Shown here: in pieces, positions 50,874 through 59,642 of the stretch | Position numbering within the stretch: the stretch's first letter is position 1 | Layout: every line of letters starts with the position of its first letter | Origin: Marinoscillum sp040222955 | GTDB taxonomy: Bacteria > Bacteroidota > Bacteroidia > Cytophagales > Cyclobacteriaceae | Direction of reading: 5' to 3' | NCBI RefSeq assembly: GCF_040222955.1 | Contig: NZ_JAVKCA010000007.1 | Span: 372,001 to 436,000 of the forward strand | Length of the DNA stretch: 64,000 bases | Program-made: the position numbers and the translations under genes | Notes under the pieces: generated by a model | Seen by the model: the letters and a program-made list of their open reading frames with translations, nothing else | The model's database searches: none | Told to the model about the DNA's origin: nothing

Positions 50874-53330
50874 CTATTTGGCCGCCGCACGCTCCAGTTG
50901 TATTTGCATTTTCCGGATGCGATCGGCCAGCTGCTCGGAGGTCAGTTTTTGCCTGCGAAACATATCCACCAGTATAGGAAAGGCAAACGGTGTAGGCTTA
51001 TCGGTCTCCTTCAGGACGATGGTTTGCTGGTTGATACGTCGGACGGCCTCAAAAAGCCGGGAATGCTCCAGCTGCAATGTCATCACCTCCTCCATGGACT
51101 GACGAACAAGCAGATTCCCCTGGTCGTACTCTTCAAAGACTTTGAACAAGATACCGGAAGAGGCCTGCAAATGACGGGATTTAATGTTTTTGCCAGGGTA
51201 ACCCTGAAAGATAAGCCCGGCTATTGTAGCCACATCACGAAACTTTCGCTGAGCCATCTCAGTCATATTGATGGACTCGTAAATATCGGGCATCAGGTTT
51301 TCTTCCGAAAAGAGGTCTAGTTCAAGGGCCTCCTCTATGGGTATTTCCTGATCTGATAACATTTCAAACCCATAATCATTCATAGAAATGGAAAATGAAA
51401 TGGGCCTGATCCGACTAATCCGCATGGCGATGACGCCAGCAAGCACCTCGTGAACAAACATTCCTTCAAATGGAAAAATGAAGATGTGATGACCAAACCG
51501 GGTTTTGGTTTTCTCTATGAGGAGCTGATCGGAAGAGGGAATCATAGACCATCGGCTTTGAAGGTCCAGAATGGGACGAATGGTTTGCATCTCGACAGAC
51601 GAAAAATCGCCCCGAATGGCCCCATCCAACTTCTCTCTGATTTTGGATGCCAACATGGAAGAAAGGGGTAACCGACCTCCCATCCACTGAGGGGTGAGTC
51701 CGCTTTTCTTGTTGGATTTCCGCACCAGCACGGTCAGGTCTTTGATTCTCACAAACTCCAGGTTTCTGCCCGAAAACCAAAATGTATCTCCCGCATTCAG
51801 ACGTGACACAAAACTCTCCTCTATGGTGCCGATGTACCCTCCGGTAATAAACCTGACTTTAAGGGCAGGATCACCCACTATGGTCCCTATAGAAAGCTTA
51901 TGTCGGGTTGCGGCCTTCTTATTCATGATTTTGTAAACCCCATCATCGTTGTATACCCTGGCAAATTCATCATACTGCCCTAATGTTTTACCTCCGGTAG
52001 TGATAAAATCGAGGCACCAATTCCACTCCTCGGCGGTCAACAACCGATAACTATACGTTTGTCGCACCTCTTCCAGTATCTGAAGTGGCCTGAATCCCCC
52101 GCTCACTGCGAGGGTAACCAGGTACTGCACCAATACATCCAGACTCTTTTGCAAGGGATTTCTACTTTCAAACATTCCCTCTGCTATGGCCTCCCTTAGG
52201 GCTGCACCTTCTATAAGTTCCAGGGAGTGTGTGGGCACAAAATAGATCTTACTGGTAGCTCCCGGTTGATGGCCACTACGCCCGGCCCTTTGAAAGAAAC
52301 GCGAGACACCCTTGGGCCCACCGATCTGTATGACAGTGTCCACTGGACGGAAATCTACGCCCAGATCAAGACTGGAGGTGCACACCACCAATTTGAGTTT
52401 TTCTGCGTGAAGGGCATCCTCTACCCACCCCCTGATGTCATGATCCATGGAACCGTGATGCATGGCAATGGTACCCGATAGTTCTGGCGCAAACTTGAGA
52501 ATGGCCTGATACCAAAGCTCCGTTTGAGAGCGGGTATTGGTAAAAAGCAAGGTGGTTTTGCTCCTGTGAATGATCGGAAGAATTTTGGGTAGTAGCTTGG
52601 TGCCCAGATGACCCGTCCATGGAAATTTTTCCACCTCATCGGGTAATACAGACTCCACCTGCACCTTCTTATCCAACCGGGATTTAATCACCACACCTCG
52701 CCTGTAGCTGTCTTCGCCCAAAATCACACGCTTGGCCTGGGGCAAATTGCCAATGGTGGCTGAAATCGCCCAAACCTTAAGCTGTGACTCAGTGAGGTGT
52801 TTAAGCCTGGAAATGGCCAACTCCGTGGCCACCCCACGTTTGGTCCCCAGAATTTCGTGCCACTCATCCACTATGATGGCCTTTACTCCTTTGAAGAAAT
52901 TGGGGTAGTCACTCTGACTTAGTAAAACATGAATACTTTCCGGAGTAATGACCAAAGCCTGCGGGGCAATTTTCTTTTGCCTTTGACGCTCTGTGGTGGT
53001 GGTATCTCCGGTTCTCAGGCCAACTGTCCACCGAAGACCCATGTCATCACAGACGGTTTGCATGGCACGTTGTATATCCTTGGCCAGAGCCCGGAGTGGG
53101 GTCACCCATAAAATCCGCAACTCAGGAGTGACCTCTGAGGGATGATGATCCCTGAGAAACTCCAAAATACATGGAATCCAGAGTGCGTACGTTTTTCCAC
53201 TACCGGTTGGCGCGTTGAGTAACCCACTCTGACCACTGAGATAAGCCTGCCAGGTCTCCTTTTGGAAGGCAAATGGCTCCCATCCCCTGGATTTAAACCA
53301 GGAATGTGCGGGTTCTAATTCACCTTCCAA
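50874..53330 (-). CDS. Ligase-associated DNA damage response DEXH-box helicase (Lhr-like)
   Basis: The protein has 818 residues. Superfamily 2 motifs are LLNAPTGSGKTYALWIP (I), ILWVTPLRALAKDIQ (Ia), TGDTTTTERQRQ, VITPESIHVLL, the DEWH box in IIVDEWHEILGTKRG (II), WAISATIG (III), CTSSLDLGVDF (V) and RFFQRAGRSGHQPG (VI). The winged-helix and Lhr-type C-terminal domains follow. This type unwinds DNA 3' to 5' and is usually encoded with an ATP-dependent ligase, an exonuclease and PdeM. Only PdeM is present here. No ATP-dependent ligase gene is in the window. Confidence 0.9.
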   Translation of the reverse strand: MEGELEPAHSWFKSRGWEPFAFQKETWQAYLSGQSGLLNAPTGSGKTYALWIPCILEFLRDHHPSEVTPELRILWVTPLRALAKDIQRAMQTVCDDMGLRWTVGLRTGDTTTTERQRQKKIAPQALVITPESIHVLLSQSDYPNFFKGVKAIIVDEWHEILGTKRGVATELAISRLKHLTESQLKVWAISATIGNLPQAKRVILGEDSYRRGVVIKSRLDKKVQVESVLPDEVEKFPWTGHLGTKLLPKILPIIHRSKTTLLFTNTRSQTELWYQAILKFAPELSGTIAMHHGSMDHDIRGWVEDALHAEKLKLVVCTSSLDLGVDFRPVDTVIQIGGPKGVSRFFQRAGRSGHQPGATSKIYFVPTHSLELIEGAALREAIAEGMFESRNPLQKSLDVLVQYLVTLAVSGGFRPLQILEEVRQTYSYRLLTAEEWNWCLDFITTGGKTLGQYDEFARVYNDDGVYKIMNKKAATRHKLSIGTIVGDPALKVRFITGGYIGTIEESFVSRLNAGDTFWFSGRNLEFVRIKDLTVLVRKSNKKSGLTPQWMGGRLPLSSMLASKIREKLDGAIRGDFSSVEMQTIRPILDLQSRWSMIPSSDQLLIEKTKTRFGHHIFIFPFEGMFVHEVLAGVIAMRISRIRPISFSISMNDYGFEMLSDQEIPIEEALELDLFSEENLMPDIYESINMTEMAQRKFRDVATIAGLIFQGYPGKNIKSRHLQASSGILFKVFEEYDQGNLLVRQSMEEVMTLQLEHSRLFEAVRRINQQTIVLKETDKPTPFAFPILVDMFRRQKLTSEQLADRIRKMQIQLERAAAK

Positions 53331-53361
53331 TATACCTTTTGCTCAGAAATGATCCGGATGC

Positions 53362-53745
53362 TCAAAATCTCTGTCCAATCAGTGGAATATCCTTCTTCCG
53401 CATGATCAGGAGTAGTAAACAGCTGATAAAAACAGTAAGCGCATAGTAGAACAGCCGTCCATCATCTCCCAACACCTCAATACCGAGAGAAGTCAGGTGG
53501 AAAAACAAAGCTCCCGAGATGACCCCCAGACCCAATATGGCACCATATGCCCTATATTTTTGGGAAAGTAAAAGGACACCTGCCAAAAGTTCCACTATTC
53601 CAGAAGCATACCTTCCCCAGGGTTCCATGCCCACCTGAGTGAAGATATATACACTCTCATCGCTCCCCGAAAACTTGTAAAAAAGGGTCTGCAAAAGCAG
53701 AAACGCTGCCAGGATACTCAGCAGCCATTCGAAAAGTATTTTCAT
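53362..53745 (-). CDS. DoxX-like small membrane protein
   Basis: The protein has 127 residues and four hydrophobic helices (about 5-22, 48-64, 68-88 and 98-117). The pattern is ILAAFLLLQTLFYKFSG, then YASGIVELLAGVLLLSQKYRAYGAILGLGVISGALFFH. It resembles DoxX-like proteins but not closely the copy at 18.8 kb. Its function is unknown. It lies 31 bp upstream of the helicase gene on the same strand, so it may be the first gene of that transcript. Confidence 0.7.
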   Translation of the reverse strand: MKILFEWLLSILAAFLLLQTLFYKFSGSDESVYIFTQVGMEPWGRYASGIVELLAGVLLLSQKYRAYGAILGLGVISGALFFHLTSLGIEVLGDDGRLFYYALTVFISCLLLLIMRKKDIPLIGQRF

Positions 53746-53810
53746 ATTGAACTTGAATTAGTGATAGGATAAGATAAAATAAATCCCCTTCATTCCCTCA
53801 ACCCGGGAAC

Positions 53811-53844
53811 AAAAAAAAGCCCCCCTCAAAATTGAGGGGAGCTT
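53811..53844 (-). terminator. Rho-independent terminator in the region between the response regulator and DoxX-like genes
   Basis: CCCCTCAA and TTGAGGGG form an 8-bp perfect stem extended by AGC/GCT with small bulges; the minus strand continues with eight T. It lies about 250 bases after the response-regulator stop. Confidence 0.75.
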
Positions 53845-54094
53845 ATCACCAACCTAACCTAACTAAAAAGTTTCTTCAGAGCTAAGATCATTTTCTGATG
53901 TTAAACTCTGAATACTTATTAGCTATAACTATGCCAAAAATTAAACTTCTGTAAAATTTTCCGGGAAATATTCAAACAATGTATAAGCCATTAATCGAAA
54001 TGACTAAAATGGCATCAACGAACGTCTTCTTTCTCTCAGAACGAGGAAAAAAGTCTCAATTTGACAATGAAATGGTCTTGAGGGGACGACTAAC
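53845..54094. other. Gene-free region of about 250 bp
   Basis: No convincing coding frame. It starts with the element TTATCACCAACCTAACC, which has a near copy next to the terminator at 39.5 kb. The distance between the response-regulator stop and its terminator leaves room for a long 3' UTR or a small RNA on the minus strand; this is unproven. Confidence 0.4.
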
Positions 54095-54496
54095 TCAGTC
54101 GTAAATGATGTGCTCAGATTTCTCTTCTGTGAGTAACCTCTCGAAGATTCCTTGTAAATGATCAAAATCCCAAGGCTTGGAGATATAAGCATGGATCCCA
54201 AACTCTTCATTCGCTTCCTGCAGATCCTCCTTCTTCACAAACCCGCTTAAAATGATTCTGCGGATAGTACCGTCGTGCTCATATACTTTTCTAAGAAAAT
54301 CAGTACCGATCAACTCGGGCATCCGGTGATCTGACACGACTATGTTGATTTTATTCTCCTTGATGATCTCAATACCTTCCAGGGGACTATCAGCTATAAT
54401 CACGTTGTAAATTCTTCGAAACGCAGACTTGAAACTTCGAAGATTCGCCCGCTCATCGTCTACGTACAGTACCGTATATTCTTTTGATTGTCTCAT
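54095..54496 (-). CDS. Stand-alone response regulator receiver domain
   Basis: The protein has 133 residues, a single CheY-like receiver. The acidic pair is in LYVDDERANLR (VDDE), the phospho-acceptor Asp is in IVVSDHRMPE, the Thr/Ser in RIILSGF and the Lys in YISKPWDFD. The SKPWDFDHL end is that of RpfG/HD-GYP- and histidine-kinase-linked receivers. There is no output domain, and no histidine kinase gene is adjacent. The HstK-like kinase at 11-16 kb lacks a receiver, but a link to it is only speculative. Confidence 0.9.
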   Translation of the reverse strand: MRQSKEYTVLYVDDERANLRSFKSAFRRIYNVIIADSPLEGIEIIKENKINIVVSDHRMPELIGTDFLRKVYEHDGTIRRIILSGFVKKEDLQEANEEFGIHAYISKPWDFDHLQGIFERLLTEEKSEHIIYD

Positions 54497-54640
54497 GTTA
54501 CCCTAGAAAGCACCAAGATAAATCAACTATCGCTTAGTTAGAGATTTTTTTGCGTGATTGGGACTTTTTCCTGAATGAAAATGTCAATTTTCATCTGGTT
54601 TGGTTTGATTGTTACGTGAACAGGAATTTTCAACGTCATT

Positions 54641-55036
54641 TCAAGCCACCTGACCACTGGCCTCCGATCTGGTATTGCGGTTTTTTCGGTGAACGACAAA
54701 TGACATCATCGATCCGAAAATAAGCCCACCCGCCGTAATGGCATCATAAAAGCTCCTTGAAAAAGAAAGTCCCAAATAGTGTTCAATCAGATAACCAATG
54801 AAAGATCCGGACATTCCTGTCTCCCCCAGCGCACGTTTGACATCCCAGTGCCAATCGGTAAGGGGGCAGTAACCAATCACTCCTTTATACAAGCCAAGAA
54901 GCATCCAGGCCAAAAATGTAAGCAGTAGCGCTGTTATGTGTGCTTTCCGGGTTTTGGAATGAGCCCAACCAAACAACACAAACAGAACAAATGCTGAATG
55001 AAAAACGGTCAGAAAAGTATCTAAATACTGTAGCAT
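54641..55036 (-). CDS. DUF2784 membrane protein
   Basis: The protein has 131 residues and three to four hydrophobic helices (about 6-24, 33-53 and 95-115). The signature YCPLTDWHWDVKRALGE and the following loop SGSFIGYLIEHYLGL match DUF2784, a small inner-membrane family of unknown function. The gene stands alone between the receiver and phosphodiesterase genes. Confidence 0.82.
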   Translation of the reverse strand: MLQYLDTFLTVFHSAFVLFVLFGWAHSKTRKAHITALLLTFLAWMLLGLYKGVIGYCPLTDWHWDVKRALGETGMSGSFIGYLIEHYLGLSFSRSFYDAITAGGLIFGSMMSFVVHRKNRNTRSEASGQVA

Positions 55037-55072
55037 GGAAGCGTATTATCTAAAAGCATGCCAAATCATTCG

Positions 55073-56332
55073 TTAGTCCTGCTTGAGCAGGATCTCCAGT
55101 GCATTCAAATTTCCGTCTATGGGCTCAGAAATGGTCAGACCAAGAAGTTGGGCAATAAAAGGATAAATATGAATATTTTCCACGGGGGGCATTTCCAAAC
55201 CCGACTTCAACTTTGGGCCCGTGGCGTAAAAGATCGCACCCATATTCTCGTCGGTATAGGGATTGAAGCCATGTGTGCCGCCGGTGACCGGCATGGGTTT
55301 TTCCAAAATGATCGTAGGTGCATCAGTTACGAGTATAAAATCGCCAATCCGGTCATTATTTTTAAAGGATAAGTATTCAGGGATGTTTTTTCTCGTATAC
55401 ACATTCATATTTGGCACCTGAAGCAGCTGATCATAAAGTTTCAGCCTTTTGGTACTGTCTGGTTGATAAATCATTGGTGGAAAGCTGTAGGAAACCTGTG
55501 CATCATCAAGATCCACCACCTCCGGCAGCACAATCCCATGACTAATGGCTGACATGCCATGATCTGAAACCAGCACGACGTGAACCGGCAAATTCAATTG
55601 ATTCAAAGAATCCATAAAATCTCCGATAAGGGAATCCACTTTCAATACCGCCTCTCCTGTTTTGGGGTGGTCGGGCCCGTACTTGTGCCCTACATCATCT
55701 ACGAGTGAGAAATACACTGCCATCATGTGTGGACGCCTGGCCTCCGGCAACCTCAGCCAATCGAGCACCTGACGCAGCCTGTATTCATTGGGCATGCTTC
55801 CGTCGTAGGCATAGTTGTAGGTAGGTTTTACTCCGCGGACAGGTGATTCCGCACCCACCCAGAAGAAGCTCGCAGAAAGCATCCCCTGCTTCTCCGCCAA
55901 TACCCATAAAGGTACACCGGCGTACCAGCTCGCATCCCTGACCGCCTCCCTATCCCACACATGATACCAGGCTTGCCTTGACCTGCTGTAAAAGCTGTTT
56001 CCCACCAGGCCATGGTTGCCAGGTAGTAATCCTGTGACGATGGTGTAGTGATTAGGGAACGTCTTAGATGGGAATGAAGGCAACAATCGTTCTGATTTGA
56101 CGCCTGAATCCCCTAGCTTTTGTATGTGCTCAGCGCCGTACTTCTTGGCATAATCAAATCGAAAGCCATCAATGCCCACAAGCACCACGTACGCCTGCTG
56201 CAGCGCCCAGTCACTGTTATATCGATCTATGACCTGCTGCTGAGCCTGAGCATCCTTGTAAGAGATTCCCTGTGCCTGCGTAAGCAGGATGGTACCTAAT
56301 ACTGAAACATAAAAAAGGAATGATCTTTTCAA
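55073..56332 (-). CDS. Nucleotide pyrophosphatase/phosphodiesterase (NPP)-type alkaline phosphatase superfamily enzyme
   Basis: The protein has 419 residues and a signal peptide (MKRSFLFYVSVLGTILLTQA). The metal and nucleophile motifs are VVLVGIDGFRFDY, LLPSFPSKTFPNHYTIVTGLLPGNHG (nucleophile Thr in KTFPNH), YFSLVDDVGHKYGPDHP, HVVLVSDHGMS and PVTGGTHGFNP. This set is that of ectonucleotide pyrophosphatases and their bacterial homologues such as Xanthomonas NPP. It cleaves nucleotide or other phosphodiesters in the periplasm. No T9SS domain is present. Confidence 0.92.
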   Translation of the reverse strand: MKRSFLFYVSVLGTILLTQAQGISYKDAQAQQQVIDRYNSDWALQQAYVVLVGIDGFRFDYAKKYGAEHIQKLGDSGVKSERLLPSFPSKTFPNHYTIVTGLLPGNHGLVGNSFYSRSRQAWYHVWDREAVRDASWYAGVPLWVLAEKQGMLSASFFWVGAESPVRGVKPTYNYAYDGSMPNEYRLRQVLDWLRLPEARRPHMMAVYFSLVDDVGHKYGPDHPKTGEAVLKVDSLIGDFMDSLNQLNLPVHVVLVSDHGMSAISHGIVLPEVVDLDDAQVSYSFPPMIYQPDSTKRLKLYDQLLQVPNMNVYTRKNIPEYLSFKNNDRIGDFILVTDAPTIILEKPMPVTGGTHGFNPYTDENMGAIFYATGPKLKSGLEMPPVENIHIYPFIAQLLGLTISEPIDGNLNALEILLKQD

Positions 56333-56457
56333 ATGATGCTTTCTCTAAGTGGGTTCACCAAAGCCCCTTTATTGAAAGGTGCCCGGATGTCTGCAAAACT
56401 CCGAAATATTATGCAGTTACAAATGAGTCAAGAGTAATTTTACAGGAGTGGTCCCAT

Positions 56458-56492
56458 AAAAAAATCCTCCTGATCTGATATCAGGAGGATTC
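56458..56492 (-). terminator. Rho-independent terminator after the small helical secreted protein gene
   Basis: AATCCTCCTGAT and ATCAGGAGGATT form a perfect 12-bp stem with a 5-base loop; on the minus strand a T-run follows. It lies 24 bases after the stop of the gene upstream. Confidence 0.85.
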
Positions 56493-56515
56493 TAACTACA
56501 GTAACCACTAAAAAA

Positions 56516-56914
56516 TCAGGAGAGATCGATAAACTCCTTCACTTCAGTTTTTATTCTTTCAGACTTCACCCTCAGAGCGGCAGGTGATATATCCACCAAC
56601 TCCTTCAGCGAATCATATAATTCGGTTTTCCGCGCCAGCTTCTTTTCAAATTCAGCAGGATCCAACTCCGGTGACTCTTCCCGCTTCAGTTCTGAAAGTG
56701 TTTTCTTATCCTTTTTTAGTTCCTCTTTCATCAGAGGCATCAGCTCCTCTATGGCCTCTCTGGCCTCATGAAAGTTCCTCCCTTCTATCGCCTTTTCCAG
56801 CTTTTCGGAGAGTAATTGAAAATTCGCTTCTTCTCCTCCACTCAGACAAAATGCAGGAAATGCATAAGTCATGAACATGAGGGCAACGGTAATTAGACGG
56901 CTGGATTTTCTCAT
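56516..56914 (-). CDS. Small exported helical protein of unknown function
   Basis: From the chosen ATG (MRKSSRLITVALMFMTYAFPAFC) the protein has 132 residues; the frame extends 8 codons further. After the signal peptide the mature protein is charged and helical (NFQLLSEKLEKAIEGRNFHEA, then LMPLMKEELKKDKKTLSELK, then LYDSLKELVDISPAALRVK). It resembles four-helix periplasmic proteins in composition, but no family is recognised. Cys23 could be a lipid-modification site, although the residues before it (AFPAFC) do not fit a good lipobox. It is a single gene closed by a strong terminator. Confidence 0.65.
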   Translation of the reverse strand: MRKSSRLITVALMFMTYAFPAFCLSGGEEANFQLLSEKLEKAIEGRNFHEAREAIEELMPLMKEELKKDKKTLSELKREESPELDPAEFEKKLARKTELYDSLKELVDISPAALRVKSERIKTEVKEFIDLS

Positions 56915-57042
56915 ACTTTTTTCGATTATATCCTGCACAAATATAGATAAATTATTTAAACACCTATAAAACAGTCATTTAGATATAACTAATTAAAGTT
57001 ATAATTGTAATATTCAACCTAACACACTAGCATAAAGGGCAT

Positions 57043-57075
57043 AAAAAAAGCCCCGCTTGAATATCAAGCAGGGCT
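57043..57075 (-). terminator. Rho-independent terminator of the membrane pyrophosphatase gene
   Basis: AGCCC-GCTTGA and TCAAGC-GGGCT pair with one mismatch around a 4-base loop; the minus strand ends in seven T. It lies 26 bases after the stop codon. Confidence 0.85.
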
Positions 57076-57100
57076 CTGACTTATTTACTACTTTAAAATC

Positions 57101-59443
57101 TTAGTCTAATTCTTCAATCTTCTTTTCTATCTCCTCCTTAGAACCTTCCATAGTCTCGGTAGAGGTGTTTTCACCGTCAGTGATGGTGATCTCGGCTTTC
57201 ATATTAGCTTCATCCTCACCTTCCACTTTTACCTTTACCTCTTTCCTGATGACCACCTCATCTACAATTTCAGTAGAAGTTTTGCTATGGGCACCAGCAC
57301 CGTGAATCTCACCCAAAATAGGCGCAATCACCAATCCAACCAGACAGGTTAGTTTGATCAAAATGTTCATAGATGGTCCTGAGGTGTCTTTGAATGGATC
57401 ACCAACAGTATCCCCGGTTACAGCAGCTTTGTGAGCCTCTGATCCTTTGTAAGTCATCTCCCCGTCGATCATCACTCCGGCTTCAAAAGACTTTTTAGCA
57501 TTGTCCCAGGCACCGCCAGCGTTGTTTTGGAAAATAGCCCAAAGCACACCAGATACGGTAACACCAGCCATGTAAGCACCGAGTGCTTCTGCCTGCATGA
57601 AGAAACCAATCAAAATAGGTGTAATAATAGTGAGCGCCCCCGGGAGCATCATTTCTTTGATGGCCGCTTTAGTTGAAATGTCGACGCATTTACTATATTC
57701 AGGCTGCCCTGTACCTTCCATGATACCCGGTATCTCTCTGAACTGACGTCTCACCTCTTTTACCATTTCCATAGCTGCTTTTCCTACCGACCTCATGGCC
57801 AGCGCTGAAAACACAACCGGAATCATGCCTCCAATAAACAATGCTGCAAGGACTTTCGCTTTGAAAATATTGATTCCATCTATTCCTGTGAAGGTCACAT
57901 AGGCAGCAAAAAGCGCTAAGGCGGTCAACGCTGCAGATGCAATGGCGAATCCTTTACCAACAGCCGCTGTGGTATTTCCTACCGAATCCAATATATCTGT
58001 ACGCTCACGGACTTCCTTAGGAAGTTCACTCATCTCAGCAATTCCACCCGCATTATCTGCTATTGGTCCGAATGCGTCGATGGCCAGCTGCATGGCTGTG
58101 GTAGCCATCATGGCAGAAGCAGCAATACCAACTCCGTAAAATCCTGCTAACTCATAGGCTCCCCAGATCGCTCCCGCAAAAAGAAGTATAGGCGCAAAAG
58201 TGGAAATCATCCCTGTAGAAAGTCCGGCAATGATATTGGTAGCTGCACCAGTAGATGAATTTCGAACAATGTCCATCACCGGCTTTTTACCAAGACCTGT
58301 GTAGTATTCGGTGAAAAACGAAATGGCCGCTCCCACGAAAAGACCAATCAATACTGCATAAAAAACATTGGAAGAAGGAATGTCAATGACTCCCATCCCG
58401 AAAAAATCCATCTTCATGTTTTTAGGAAGAAGGATATCTATCACGAAATAAGAAGCAATACCTGTAATAATGATCGAACTCCAGTTGCCTTTATTCAGTG
58501 CTGCCTGCACCTGAGGCTCCTTGGCATTTTCATCTTTTACACTGATAAACAAGGTACCGATAATAGAGAAAATAATACCTAATCCGGCAATGACCAATGG
58601 AAGGAGGATAGGCCCGATACCGTTAAAAGAATCCTCTATGGATCCACCCATATCGCGAATAACATAATTACCCAACACCATGGAAGCCAATACCGTGGCT
58701 ACATAAGAGCCAAAAAGGTCAGCACCCATACCGGCTACATCTCCCACATTATCACCCACATTGTCGGCGATGGTGGCCGGGTTTCTCGGATCATCCTCTG
58801 GGATTCCAGCTTCTACCTTACCAACAAGGTCAGCCCCTACATCAGCAGCCTTAGTGTATATACCACCGCCTACTCTTGCAAACAAAGCAATGGACTCTGC
58901 GCCTAACGAGAAACCAGCCAGCGCCTCAAGTACAATGGTCATGTCATCGGTATTGGTCCACTGACCACCCATCAACCAGCCAAACAGGAGGATAAATAAC
59001 ATACTCAAACCAAATACAGCCAAACCAGCTACACCAAGTCCCATGACGGTACCACCTGTGAAACTTACTTTCAGTGCTTTTGATAAACTGGTACGCGCTG
59101 CCTGCGTGGTCCGCACGTTCGCCGAGGTGGCAATGCGCATCCCAATATTACCAGCTACGGCGGAGAATATGGCCCCGATAACGAATGCCACCACGATGAA
59201 CCAATGTGTGGTTTCCACCAGGGCTGAAATCACTCCTAACAAGACACCTGCAATCACCACAAAAATGGCCAGGACCCGGTATTCAGCACTCAAAAAAGCC
59301 AGGGCGCCTTCCTTAATGTGATTGGCGATGGTTTGCATTTTTTCTTCGCCTGCATCCTGCTTATTGACCCATCGTGACTTCACGATCATCACTAGGATTC
59401 CTATCAATGCCAGTACTGGCACTGCGTATATCAAATAACTCAT
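57101..59443 (-). CDS. hppA: Membrane-bound ion-pumping pyrophosphatase
   Basis: The protein has 780 residues and about 16 membrane spans. Substrate motifs are GGGIYTKAADVGADLVGKVEAGIPEDDPRN and the DNVGDNVGDVAGMGADL repeat; the second site is around AIDAFGPIADNAGGIAEM. GNTTAAVGKGFAIASA has Ala where K+-independent enzymes have Lys, so it should be K+-dependent. It uses PPi hydrolysis to pump H+ and/or Na+. The last ~60 residues after GEIHGAGAHS form a charged extension (VVIRKEVKVKVEGEDEANMK, GSKEEIEKKIEELD) that is absent from typical members. It stands alone with its own terminator. Confidence 0.95.
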   Translation of the reverse strand: MSYLIYAVPVLALIGILVMIVKSRWVNKQDAGEEKMQTIANHIKEGALAFLSAEYRVLAIFVVIAGVLLGVISALVETTHWFIVVAFVIGAIFSAVAGNIGMRIATSANVRTTQAARTSLSKALKVSFTGGTVMGLGVAGLAVFGLSMLFILLFGWLMGGQWTNTDDMTIVLEALAGFSLGAESIALFARVGGGIYTKAADVGADLVGKVEAGIPEDDPRNPATIADNVGDNVGDVAGMGADLFGSYVATVLASMVLGNYVIRDMGGSIEDSFNGIGPILLPLVIAGLGIIFSIIGTLFISVKDENAKEPQVQAALNKGNWSSIIITGIASYFVIDILLPKNMKMDFFGMGVIDIPSSNVFYAVLIGLFVGAAISFFTEYYTGLGKKPVMDIVRNSSTGAATNIIAGLSTGMISTFAPILLFAGAIWGAYELAGFYGVGIAASAMMATTAMQLAIDAFGPIADNAGGIAEMSELPKEVRERTDILDSVGNTTAAVGKGFAIASAALTALALFAAYVTFTGIDGINIFKAKVLAALFIGGMIPVVFSALAMRSVGKAAMEMVKEVRRQFREIPGIMEGTGQPEYSKCVDISTKAAIKEMMLPGALTIITPILIGFFMQAEALGAYMAGVTVSGVLWAIFQNNAGGAWDNAKKSFEAGVMIDGEMTYKGSEAHKAAVTGDTVGDPFKDTSGPSMNILIKLTCLVGLVIAPILGEIHGAGAHSKTSTEIVDEVVIRKEVKVKVEGEDEANMKAEITITDGENTSTETMEGSKEEIEKKIEELD

Positions 59444-59642
59444 ATTGTTGTATTGGTTTTTAAAAAGATGTGCAAAGATAACCGACTCGTGAAATTATAA
59501 AAATGTAAAATCAGATAGGTTTTTTTGGCCATTCATTGCCGCTAATCCAATTAATTGAGGGGATAATTTGGTTGAACCACAATCGGCAAGGTTCAGTGCC
59601 AGACAGGAACAGCTCACAACCCTGTCTGAAGATAACAGGAGC

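Noticed and set aside
54095..54496. The lone receiver as partner of the HstK-like kinase
   Set aside because: They are about 38 kb apart and nothing in sequence links them; noted only as a possibility.
59444..59642. Intergenic region upstream of hppA as a riboswitch or RNA gene
   Set aside because: No extended pairing or known riboswitch core was recognised; it is a plain A/T-rich spacer with no clear terminator for the SDR operon.
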